From: Pratylenchus scribneri
Taxonomy: Eukaryota; Nematoda; Chromadorea; Rhabditida; Pratylenchidae
Direction: 5' to 3'
Length of the DNA stretch: 64,000 bases
Assembly (NCBI GenBank): GCA_030063045.1
Contig: JAQSEB010000006.1
Span: 186,001-250,000 of the forward strand
The first letter of the stretch is position 1. Each line of letters begins with the position of its first letter. Below the pieces are notes generated by a model. It did no database searches, had not been told where the DNA came from, and saw nothing but the letters and a program-made list of their open reading frames with translations. The position numbers were made by a program, and so were the translations under genes. Below are positions 33,101 through 43,500 of this stretch, piece by piece.

Positions 33101-34208
33101 TAAGTCCGAAAAAATAATTTCCCCAAAGAGGGGAAGGGGATGAACGCGAGACCCCTAAATTTTGTAAAAGTGAAGGGTCTTTTTTTTGGTCGAATGGCGA
33201 AAATTTTCAATTTTTTTTTTGTTAACATTTTCTTTATAAAACCGAAATTTAGTGTAGAACTTATAAAAATGCATAAAATGGGAACCGAACCCGAAAAAAA
33301 CTTCCCTCGAGCCTCGAGCTATAACCCGAGACCTAAAAACAAAAACTTTTTAAAAGTGAAGTCTCTTCCATCTTTTTAGTGTCGAAAATTTTTATTGGTA
33401 GATTTTTTATAGACCTTAGTCAGCCCTTGATATTCCAAAATGCACAAACCTCCTCCCAATAAGGCTTTTTCTCATTTGTTTTGAATTGATGAAGTTCATT
33501 GTAAAATGTGCTAGTTTGGTGGATTGGATTCATTGATGACTTTGAAAAACCGCCAAATCTAAAATAAATATTTATAATTAAAAATTTGAAAAATTTACGC
33601 ACAAAAGTAAATTGCCTTTGTACAAAACCATTGTTGAGAGTGCCTTTGGAGAGGGCATCGGAGGCCCAGTTATGAACACTCGCTCCCATTGATGAGTATT
33701 CTAATAAATGTTTTGTTTAATTTTGAGTTATTCCATTCCGTTAACAAACCAAATCAAAAGACCAGAGATCATTGAATGCCGTGTAGGTATTATTGCAACC
33801 GCCGAACATGTAAATTTTATGCTCATCTAAATTAAATAATTGCTTAATTAACAGTAATTGTTTTTATAAAACCTGGATGAAAACAAATTGCATGAGAACA
33901 TCTTTCGGAAAGCAAATGGTCCCCTTCAACATATTTCCTTAAAAAGTGGAGTTAATTAATCGATAATTTGCCGAAATAATATACCATGAAAAATCGATGC
34001 ATTTAAGGAATAGCCGTTTCATCCGTCGCTGCGTTCCATCGGCCAATCTATTCCATCTTCTTGAAACGCTTCTGATGTTGTTAAAACCCTCGTACTGATC
34101 CACATGGGTGAAGATTAATTCAAGACAATTGTCGGGCAGAATATCCATTGTAATTCCTCCTTGTTCGAAGTTCTCATCTTCGTAATCTTGAGAATCTTGA
34201 CAGTCCAT
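27142..34208 (-). CDS. FBXO42: F-box / kelch-repeat protein, FBXO42 family
   Basis: Substrate adaptor of an SCF-type ubiquitin ligase. Seventeen exons: 33985-34208, 33873-33937, 33750-33826, 33603-33700, 33450-33558, 32618-32863, 32495-32572, 32290-32359, 31576-31742, 30692-30814, 29718-29986, 28876-29124, 28706-28824, 27939-28164, 27845-27886, 27298-27344, 27142-27251; 772 residues (717 in human). The F-box is at about 20-60 (ILPDNCLELIFTHVD). Kelch repeats follow (KIYMFGGCNNTYTAFNDLW, HTASIVGDFMLIFGGSMGS, LIIIGGCGGP, FSDVWLLDFD). A Ser/Arg-rich disordered middle comes next, then a conserved end (LRLDNVLVERRVRWEQLP, GYGELILFGGMF), as in FBXO42. Introns hold a MITE-1, a tRNA-like array, a G-run foldback and B-box repeats. 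Confidence 0.94.
28205..28690. repeat. MITE-1 element with about five internal units
   Basis: Largest of the shorter copies: tandem ATGTGGTTTAAACCGTTTAA / CCCTTTAATTGTTGACC units between ACCTTATACCCAATTGATAG and a right end with CCAGCTCTATCC. FBXO42 intron 13. Confidence 0.9.
30050..30660 (-). repeat. Tandem array of tRNA-like units
   Basis: Five units on the minus strand. Full ones (about 30076-30135, 30214-30272, 30376-30440) read CATAGCTCAGTTGGTAAAAT, a variable middle, then GGTTCGATACCCAATG, i.e. A and B boxes at tRNA spacing. Unit 4 (about 30470-30510) has lost its middle and unit 5 (about 30605-30640) its B box. Spacers share TTGCCAATAAAAATTTAAAA. In the intron between 29987 and 30691 of FBXO42. 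Confidence 0.85.
31135..31385. repeat. Foldback with CCCGTATCCAGA-type ends (family 6)
   Basis: Ends GCCCGTAACCAGA and TCTGGATACGGGC. The interior has repeated GCAGCGAAAATTTTTGCC-like words and a G/C homopolymer stretch (GGGGGGCACCCCCCCCCC). A related element is at 55.35-55.49 kb. FBXO42 intron 9. Confidence 0.75.
32990..33375. repeat. Degraded B-box repeats
   Basis: Three blurred copies with GAACGCGAGACCCCTAAATT, AAAAGTGAAGGGTCT and AACCCGAGACCTAAAAAC words, as in the other B-box repeats but with decayed TTCGAA cores. Intron between 32864 and 33449 of FBXO42. Confidence 0.6.
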
Positions 34209-34936
34209 ATTAATCTATAAAATGTTATTAAATTGGGTGCAAAGTTTAGAATAATTTCATAAAAATAAGAAGAATCAATTGTAGGAGAATAGCAAAGACT
34301 CGATTAACTTATTAATCACAGGCTAATATTTTCAAGGAGTGCGGATGTTGAAAGCTTAGTAACTTTAACTTTCTAATACCTGATCTTAGACCTTATAAAC
34401 CTTATACCATTCGATAGAGTTCTTCAAGACGCATCGATTGACCTATAGATTGTGGGGGTTTAAATCAATACCAAAAAAGTTATAAGTCAAAAAGCAACAT
34501 TAGGTTTTAAACACTTAAATCGCTGGCACGAAAATTTTCAAATCTTATATGAAAAATAAAAAAATAGTACACAAATCAGACGCGTAAGGGAATAGATAGA
34601 GAGGTTTGAAAGAAAATAAAAGAAAAAGAGTTCTCCGTTCATCAATCAATAAATTTGTAACCTTGCAGCAGCGCAGCACAGCTTGCAAAATAAAAGTTCA
34701 AGGTTCAACGTAAAATGGGTTTAATTCTACAAAACCAAAACAATGTTTAATTGTTTTAACATTTTTAAAAGCCTCATCTTCAAAACATATTTTGTTTATT
34801 ATAAAAACAACAAAAAAAAAACATCAAAAAAATTAAGGAAAAAAGCATCCAAATTCCAAACATTCTTTTTAACCTAACCATTCCATTATAGATAAACCAA
34901 ATCAAATTCGATAAAACAAACAAAAAAATATATAAA
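34209..34936. other. Divergent intergenic region (FBXO42 / PPM1D)
   Basis: 728 bp between two divergent start codons. A decayed MITE-1 end is recognisable at about 34385-34460 (ACCTTATACCATTCGATAG, CAAGACGCATCGATTG). The rest is AT-rich with no conserved signal that I can name. Confidence 0.6.
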
Positions 34937-37900
34937 ATGGAGACTATTGAGCATTCGAAAGTAAAAAAGAAAGGGCAGCAGGATGCACCATTATTGTCGT
35001 CCGACTTTCAAATTTCCGCCGCCGCTGATCAGGTAAATAATACGCAACGCAAACCACAAATAACTCGATTAATTTTCACAGGGAGGCCGAAAATATATGG
35101 AAGACCGTTTGCAAATTGAAATTGGACGGAATCCGGCTGGCGGACTTGAATTCATTTTTGCTGCCATTTATGACGGGTTTGGACATTTTATGGAATTTTT
35201 CCTGGAATTTATGTTTAATTTAGTCATGGCGGAGTTCAGGCCAGTGAATATGCTTCCACCCATTTGTTTCAAAACATTGTGGTAAAAATTGGATGGTTAT
35301 CTACTAAAAATTATCCAAAATTACAGAACAACCAAGCATTCTATTCAAATGATGACAATGAAGTGATGGATGCAATCAGGGCCGGTTTTTTGCGTACCCA
35401 AAATGACATGTTGAAAGCTGCTGAACAATGGCCTCCGACACTCACAGGTTTTGAACTAAATTGATAAAAAATCAATCCTAAATCCAATATAAGAGATAAG
35501 ACCTAAAGTTTTTCAAAAATTTTAGACCTGAAAATCTTAAATAATTAATAATATGGAAATTTCAGCCCCAAAATTAGGCCAATAAATTTAATTATTTGCT
35601 TAATTTCACAGGATTTCCTTGTACTGCCGGAACGACCGTGACCTGTGCAATTATTCGCGATGGGAAGCTTTTTACTGGTCATGTAGGTCAGTTCTCTCGT
35701 TTGTTTTATAAAATTTATAAAAATACATAAAAAAAATTACCAACCAAGACCAAGTCCGAAAAAAAATAATTTCCCTTGAGCGCATTCGAACCCGAGAACC
35801 GAGACCTAAATTTTGCCAAAGTGAAGGGTTCTTTTGTTCAGAATTTTCAAAAAATATTCTAACTAGAAATGTTCTGTAGAATTCTTAAAAATGGATAAAA
35901 GTGCGAAGTGCCTACCAAGTCCGAAAAAATACGTTCCTTTGAGCTTTGAGCTAATTCCAACCCGAGATCGAGACCTAAATTTACAAAAATGACGCGGTCC
36001 CTCTTTTGGTCGAAATTCGAAATTTTTTGAAAAATTTTTTTGATAAGCATTGAATTAATAAAAAATAAATTCGAAAGGTGATTCATCCATAATTTTGGCC
36101 AATTTTGCGGAGGAGGCGGCCGGCTATCATGATGCCAAGCTGACGGAAGATCATAAACCAGAGAACAAAACGGAACGAATGCGCATTGAGAAGGCCGGCG
36201 GGGCAATTGCAACAAAATCGGTTTAACATTTTTTTTATTTTTTCACCCGAATTCAATGAATTTTAGGGCATTTATCGGGTCATTTGGAAGCGACCAATCC
36301 GCGGCCATCGTGGTCCTGTTCGCCGCTCAACTTCCACCGAAAACGTTCCATTTTTGGCTGTCGCACGGGCCCTTGGCGACTTTTGGTCATACAATCCGGA
36401 CACCGGTCAATATGTGGTTAGTGAATTACCTAAATTATTGATTTTGATGGGTTTCCGAAAAATTCGAAAGTGCCAAAAATGGTACAGCAGTTTATCCTAA
36501 ACGAATAAACTGTAAACCTACAACCTAGGATCTAGTCTAGATGAATCATTTGATTATGTTTTGGTTTGGGTTTAATGTTTAGCCAATTCTAATTTAGTTT
36601 TGAACCAAAAAAAAACCAAAATGTGGTTTAAACCGTTTAAAAACCTTTAATTTTTGACCAAACCAAAATGTGGTTTAAACCGTTTAAAACCCTTTAATTA
36701 TTGACCAAACCATAACCAAATTATATACCATTCAATGCGTTTTGACCAGCTCTATCCAATTTTAGGTATATCTGGTTTGTGGGACAAACCCTTCTTAAAC
36801 CATTATAATTATTTTGAAATTAACCAATTTTTATTCTTTAGGTCAGCCCAGAGCCGGATGTTGACGTTTTTCGCCTCAAGAATTCGGACAATTTCATTGT
36901 GGTTGCCTCGGATGGTCTCACCAATGTGCTCTCAACTCAAGCAATTATTGGGCTTTTACGCGATGAGAAGAGGGCCTCAACTTTGCCTTTGGCCGATGGA
37001 GCGAACAAGGTGGGTCGCATTGGAAACGCCCCAAACTTTTCGCCGTTTAACTCATCAAGGTCTGAACCGAATTTGATGATTTTTTGGTATCAAATTAAAG
37101 AGCAGATTTTTGGCTATCAAAAGAAATTAATTTCATTTAAATTGGTTCAAAATTGTTGAAGTTATGCCCAAAAAAACATTAAAAATGAGCTTTATTATGG
37201 ATTGGCAAAATTTCCAGTGGTTTTTGGGGCATAATTCCGTCAATTCTGAACCAATTTAAATAAAATTAATTTCATTGGATAGCCAAAAGTCTGCTCTTTA
37301 ATTTGATTGGAAATATTGAAATTCGTTCAGTCCTTGATTAGTTATTTTAAACGGCGCTTACTATAAAAAAAAAAACTCGAAATTCGTTAATTTTTTCAAG
37401 TTGGCATAAAACGAAAATCTATCCAACTTTTTTCTCTATAAATTTACTGTAGAATGTATAAAAAATGGGTATTAAGAATGACTAAAAAAATTCCCTTGAG
37501 TGAATTCGAATCCGAAACCCATAAATTTTGGAAAAAGTTAGGGGTCTTCCCTACCCTTTTGGGCCGAAAATTTTCAAAAAAAATTGCTAAAATTTTCATA
37601 AATCTAATCAAGAAAATATTCATCTAAAAATTTTATTATTTTCAAATTTCAATTTAGAATGACGACCAACACGACGGCGGCTTACAATTGAATTATGCGC
37701 ATTCACTGATGCAAAATGCACTGCAAAAATGGGGCACACTTCGAGCCGATAACATTTCCATAATTTGCATTAAATTGGGCGCAAATGATGAAATTGGTGG
37801 TCAACAACATCCATTCGTGGCCGAGGAAATTCCACCCGGAATGGACATTGGCAAACAGCTCATTGAGCATCCATTTGCCACCGTTCACGTGAACAAAATG

Positions 37901-40122
37901 CGCACATTTCGCCTCATCAATACTCAGCTGGTGGCCACCAATGCCAACGACGACAAATCGACCACAACCACGGGTGGGATATTTTTAAGCATAAAAATCG
38001 GATAAAATTTTTAAAAAATTGATTAATTAAAAATGGTTAAAATTATTTTTCCAATCCACCCACAAATTTATTCCTCCACTTTCAGAATATGTTAATTTGG
38101 AATAAAAAAGTCAGGTCCAAGCTTATTCGAATAAAATTTTATTTTTAAAAAATTCGGTAAAAATTTTAAAAATTACGGTAAAATTTTAAAAATTCTGAAC
38201 CAATTTTTTATAGAAAAAAATTTTTTCTCGCATATATAAACCGTTTTGTACTCATATTTCTCATTTTTATTTTTTATTCATTGTTAATAAAAATAAATTT
38301 TAAAACTAACATATTCTGAAAGAGGGGAGTTTTTTCCATAATAAAAAAAATTTAAAATTTTTACAAAATTTTTCTGATTTTTTAGTGAATTCTAGAAGAA
38401 CTTCTGGTAACAATATTTTTATTAAATTTTTACTAAAAAATGCACCATTTACCTTTTTTCCTGTTAAAAAAATTGCTATTGCTATATTCTGTTTTTAGGG
38501 CAAATTGTCAATGGAAATTTTTTTAATTCACATTTTAGGGAAGCAACAATCACCGGTGAAGACGGCGGCAATCATCAATGGTGGCGAACAATCACCGGTG
38601 AAGACGGCGGCAATCATCAATGGTGGCGAACAATCACCGGTGAAGGAGATTATCAATGGTGAATGCCATCATCATCATCAGCCTAATAAAGAAGGAGGAG
38701 GAGGAAGTGAAGGGGACAGTGATCGAGAAGAGGAGGCGGAGAAGGAAGAGGAGGAGACTGCCAAAGAAGAGGAGGAGGAAGTGGTGGTGGTGGTCACCAA
38801 TGCCGCCAAAGTCAACCCGAACAACCACAACAATGACAACATTTTCAAAGTGCCATTCATGCGAGCCGGAGTCAAACGAAGGATTCAGGACGTCGAAGAT
38901 GGTGGATATGAATATGTTCGGTGAGTTATGGGCATGGAGGTATTTATTCCGTTGGTATCCCCTTTTTGGGAAAGTGCTTGGTCCCCCCCCCCTTGGTTTT
39001 AGGGTTTGAGTTAGGGTTTAGGTTTAGGATACACATAAGATGATTCTCATCCCATCCTAACCCTAACCCAGCCCTGATTGACCCTAACCCAAAATATGAT
39101 AAACCAAAGGGGGGACCAAGCACTTTCCCAAAAAGGGGATACCAACGGAATAAGTACCCCTATTTCGAAAAGAGATATTTTTTCTATAAAGAAAGAAAGA
39201 GGAATTTTTTTCGGAAAATATTGGATTTAGTCAATTTTAAGCCAAAATATCTTTGGCCTTTAAGGAACAATTTTGGGGTTTATTTTGATTTTTTTAGAAT
39301 AGGTTATTGAACTTCTCATTGATCTAGCCTAGTTTTATGGCCCCCTCTAAAAATGCGCAATTTATTTAGTTTTTTAGGCATAGCGCATAGCTGCTGGAAT
39401 TATTTTAGCGTAGGAGTTGGAGTCCCTCACCGATATGACCGAGTTTTTAAAACACCAAAAAATGCACAATATAATTTAAGAACATTAAAAATGTACCTGG
39501 AATTATTTTTTAATAAACTACCATAAATACTTTACTTTAGTGCCCTCTAATAATAGCCCATAGCCCCCTCAACATTGAGGTACTGTACTCCTTAGCATAA
39601 TTAATAATATAAAAAAAATTATTGCCTTTTTTAGTGTCACTGGACAATGGGTAATAATTTATTCGAATATATCGACAAATAAGAGTTAGACCCAAAATTT
39701 TGCATTTTTTGGGTTTTAAAATAGATAGGATTACGGTATCCAAAAGTTATTACAAAAAGACATAAAAATTACCAATGACTTAAAATATTCTGAATTTAAT
39801 TTAATTGCTTAAATTTTCCAGGCACATTCCCAGCACTTCATCCAATGCCCTCCAATTCGGTACAACTTCATCCAATGCTCTCCAATTTGGCACAACATCT
39901 TCGAATTCCCTTCAATTCAGTACAACTTCATCCAAAACATCATCGTCGGTGGCGTCTTCCAAAAATGTGTTGTACCATCAAAAGAAGGAAGAGGAGCAAC
40001 AAGAGGAAGAGGATGATGAGGAAAGTATGGAGGCCGAAGCCATTCAAATGAAGCCGCCACCCGCAAAACGTTCCAAACTGCAAAGTGTGTTCAATTTCTT
40101 CACAAATCTCTTCAAATGGTGA
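34937..40122 (+). CDS. ppm-1.D: PP2C-family Ser/Thr phosphatase, PPM1D (Wip1) type
   Basis: Metal-dependent phosphatase. Eleven exons: 34937-35032, 35082-35176, 35224-35281, 35327-35447, 35612-35686, 36078-36220, 36267-36416, 36842-37009, 37658-37973, 38539-38920, 39822-40122; 634 residues (605 in human PPM1D). Metal-site motifs are intact: GGRKYMED (33-40), [40 protein letters not shown] (268-271) and RADN (331-334), so it should be active. [13 protein letters not shown] matches the basic loop special to Wip1. The tail has two tandem copies of [14 protein letters not shown] and part of a third, an acidic/poly-Val stretch, a KRRIQD motif, three [14 protein letters not shown] repeats and PPAKRSKL, a likely nuclear signal. 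Introns carry B-box repeats, MITE-1, MITE-2 and a telomere-like foldback. Confidence 0.94.
35745..36010 (-). repeat. Two B-box repeats
   Basis: GCATTCGAACCCGAGAACCG and CCAACCCGAGATCGAGACC, about 165 bp apart, each followed by TAAATTT and a GAAGGGTTC or GACGCGGTCC word. PPM1D intron 5. Confidence 0.7.
36510..36815. repeat. MITE-1 element with two internal units
   Basis: ATGTGGTTTAAACCGTTTAA units, right part CCAATTTTAGGTATATCTGG. PPM1D intron 7. Confidence 0.85.
37030..37365. repeat. MITE-2 foldback
   Basis: TTCGCCGTTTAACTCATCAA at the left and GTTATTTTAAACGGCG at the right with inverted AGAGCAGATTTTTGGCTATC arms. PPM1D intron 8. Confidence 0.9.
37440..37575 (-). repeat. B-box repeat
   Basis: GTGAATTCGAATCCGAAACC followed by ATAAATTTTGGAAAAAGTTA and GGGGTCTTCC. 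PPM1D intron 8, next to the MITE-2. Confidence 0.65.
38930..39175. repeat. Foldback with telomere-like core (family 3)
   Basis: Left arm TATTCCGTTGGTATCCCCTT, GGGAAAGTGCTTGGTCCCC; right arm its inverted copy. Core GTTAGGGTTTAGGTTTAGGA ... CATCCTAACCCTAACCC. PPM1D intron 10, starting within about 10 bp of the donor. Confidence 0.85.
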
Positions 40123-40514
40123 TGCGATGGATGAATGGCAGAAAAGGAGGACGCAATAACCAATAATATTAAAAATGATGATCACTCACTTATTTTTGGA
40201 ACCAAAAAATTATTTATTGTAATTTCTTTATTCCCCAATCCACCCAAATACTCGTCCAATCGCCTCTGCTGATCTCTCCCTTCGAATTTATTTGCATGTT
40301 TATTTAATTTAATTTTGTCCCCCACCAATTTAATTTTTTGTTGTATTGACTCTTTCCAATTCACTCTTTTGATCCGAACACATATTGTTGTTTATTTCAT
40401 TGTGCTGCCTTTCTGAGTATATACTCCTCATATTCAGGGAAGAATACACACACAATACAAACATATTTGAATTTTTTGTTTAAAAATGGGAATAAATCTT
40501 TCATCAAAAAAATA
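40123..40514. other. Convergent intergenic region (PPM1D / dachshund)
   Basis: 392 bp between the stop codons of two convergent genes, presumably both 3' UTRs. A minus-strand 60-residue frame (40182-40364) is open here but lacks splice links or a recognisable family. Confidence 0.6.
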
Positions 40515-43500
40515 TTATGTTGAATTTTTATTTAATTTCATCACTTCATTTTTGGCCGCGTTCAATTGCTTCCTCTTCCTTTCCCTTTCCATGTGAAATT
40601 GCCTCCTCATTTTTCTGTATTTTTGGAAGAACATTTCTGTATAGTGTAAGAATTATAATTTTTTGAATGTGTTTTCGATTAACTAAGAAAAATGTGTTTT
40701 CGATTAACTAAGAAAAATGTGTTTCCGGTGTTTCCGATTAGCTAAGAAAAATGTGTTTTCGATTAACTAAGAAAAATGTGTTTTCGATTAACTAAGAAAA
40801 ATGTGTTTTCGATTAACTAAGAAAAATGTGTTTTCGATTAACTAAGAAAAATGTGTTTTCGATTAACTAAGAAAAATGTGTTTTCGATTAACTAAGAAAA
40901 ATGTGTTTTCGATTAACTAAGCAAAATGTGTTTTCGATTAGCTAAGAAAAATGTGTTTTCGATTAACTAAGAAAAATGTGTTTTCGCTAACTAATAAAAA
41001 TGTGTTTTCGATTAACTAAGCAAAATGTGTTTTCGATTAACTAAGAAAAATGTGTTTTCGATTAACTAAGCAAAATGTGTTTTCGATTAACTAAGAAAAA
41101 TGTGTTTTCGATTAACTAAGAAAAATGTGTTTTCGATTAACTAAGAAAAATGTGTTTTCGCTAACTAAGAAAAATGTGTTTTCGATTAGCTAAGAAAAAT
41201 GTGTTTTCGATTAGCTAAGTAAAATGTGTTTTCGATTAACCTAAGAAAAATGTGCTTTAGATTAACTTAGAAAATGTGTTTTCGATTAGCTAAGCAAAAT
41301 GTGTTTTCGATTAACTAAAAGCATTTAATTTTAACTGACCCGACTTCCTTCTCTCCAAATTATTCATCATTTCCATTTTGCTTTTAGCCAAATCCAATTC
41401 AGATTGCATCAAAGCTTGGGAGTGAGGTAAAATAAGTTAAAAATATATACCCCTCTCACCACAATGTCCTTTCATTGCATTTTCCACCCTTTCGGCCACA
41501 CTATAAAAAACAACAATTATAATTATTCACTTCTTCCATTTTTGCCTGTTCAATTTTTCTAAAATCATTTCCACCGAATTGGTTACTCCCCTCCTTTCGG
41601 CACTTTTATTGCTGCTGCTACTGTTACTTTTCGCCGATCCAGAAGACATTGATGAATCGCCTCCATTACTTGACGATTGGCCCCTGCTGTGGAATGGGAG
41701 ATTTAAATACCCAAGGCGATTCTTGTGGCCATATCTTGAGAAGGAAGCAACCAATTTAGGAAGGCGATTTTGAAAGCCCTAAATGTCCACTAAAAAGTGG
41801 CTTTTCTAATTGTGTTTTGAAATATTAAAACAATTTGTTAAATAGGCGGTTTTTCCTCCAACAAACCTATTCGGGTTTATTTCACTCAAATACATAGACA
41901 TTTAACTCTATTTAAATCCGGGATTTTGTAAAATTTAAAAATTTCAGATTGTAGGGGACACTTTAGGCTTTCCAATAGTATATCGCCTTCCCAAATTGGC
42001 AATTGTCTAGTTGAGCTATGGTCAAAAAATCCCCCACCCATTCATCATCGATTGCTGCCCATCTTCATCCGATGAACCGCTATTGCCAATTTTGTTGTCC
42101 GAATTACTTCGATCATTTGTAGTGGATGAATCGTGCGGTGGCAACTTTCGACTCTCCTTGACAATCGACCTATGCCGAACTCCTCTTTCTCCTTCCAAGA
42201 ACAAATCGCCATGCATTGTGGTTGAAGCAGAAGAAGTCCCAGATGATGATAATTCTCCATTCAGAATTAATGAAGTTTCCATTGAATCCCCTCTTTCCCG
42301 GCTAATTTCTTCCCTTTCAACATTTTGGCGCTGTTCATTACCCCCATCCGTGCCATTTCCTCCCTTTCCTCCTTGTTGCTGCACCATTGCAATGGCAGCG
42401 GCCATGGCCATCCGATGGAGTGCCATCATTTGATTTGGTTGAATTGGAAATTGTGCATCTGGATTAAACAAAAAATCCTTCTAAAAATCTTTAAATCCAA
42501 AATCCAACACACAGATCCAAAATTCTTAAGAAGAAAAATTGGGGTAAAATTTAAAAGCTTTCGCTCTTTAGGTATATGGATTTAGGTGTAAGAAATTTTT
42601 GAATGGGCCCACACACCTTCTTGTGCAGCGGAAAAAGGAATAACAGAAGTAGAAAGGGATTCTGACGAGTTCACTGTTTCGGTAATTTGTTGATTTTGTT
42701 GCTGTTGTTGTGATTGATGAAGAAGGGCAGTGGCATTGACATTGACATTGTCATTAAGGAAATTTGGTAGAAATGATGGGAAAGATGTGGATGTGGATCG
42801 AATTGCTTGGGGGAGAATCAGGGAGGAATGAGATGACAAGTTGGCGTTGATGCCGCCGCTTTCTGCTGATACTGTGGATGAATGAGCGATAATGGCATTG
42901 GCATTTTTGGATGGCGATCCTAAATTATTGGCCTCATCATTTGGCATTCGTTTTGATGGGCGGCCAGGCCTCAAGCTACATTTTTTTACAATTTAAGTGG
43001 GTGGGAATATAATAAAAATCACCCCTTGGTGCAATCCTGGTACAGAATTTCGAATTCACCAATCTCTGGGATAGAATAAATCATCAAATTCCCATGTTTT
43101 TCCGCATTACTTTTACCGATTAATTTACATCGATTTACGCCCGGTTGAATGGCACCAAAATTCCGTAAAGCTCGTACCTTAAAATTCGAAGGAAATTCAA
43201 TATTTAAAGTATAAATTTAAACCAATTTCCCATTTTTAAGAGGTGATTTCTAATAAGTTCAATCTGGAAGGATTGTAATAATGTTTTCCGGAAAATGTGT
43301 TTTGCCCCAATTCTTTCCGGAAAAAGTGTTTTGCCCAATAAAATGTGTTTTGCCCCAATTCTTTCCGGAAAATGTGTTTTGTCCCAATTCTTTCCGGAAA
43401 AAGTGTTTTGCCCAATAAAATGTGTTTTGCCCCAATTCTTTCCGGAAAATGTATTTTACCCCAATTCTTTCCGGAAAATGTATTTTGCCCCAATTCTTTC

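Noticed and set aside
40182..40364. 60-residue minus-strand frame between PPM1D and dachshund
   Set aside because: Lies between two convergent stop codons, in the expected 3' UTRs; no family, no signal peptide, no splice partner.
40664..41325. CRISPR-like array
   Set aside because: Units are directly abutting with no unique spacers, the genome is eukaryotic and the array is inside an intron: a minisatellite.
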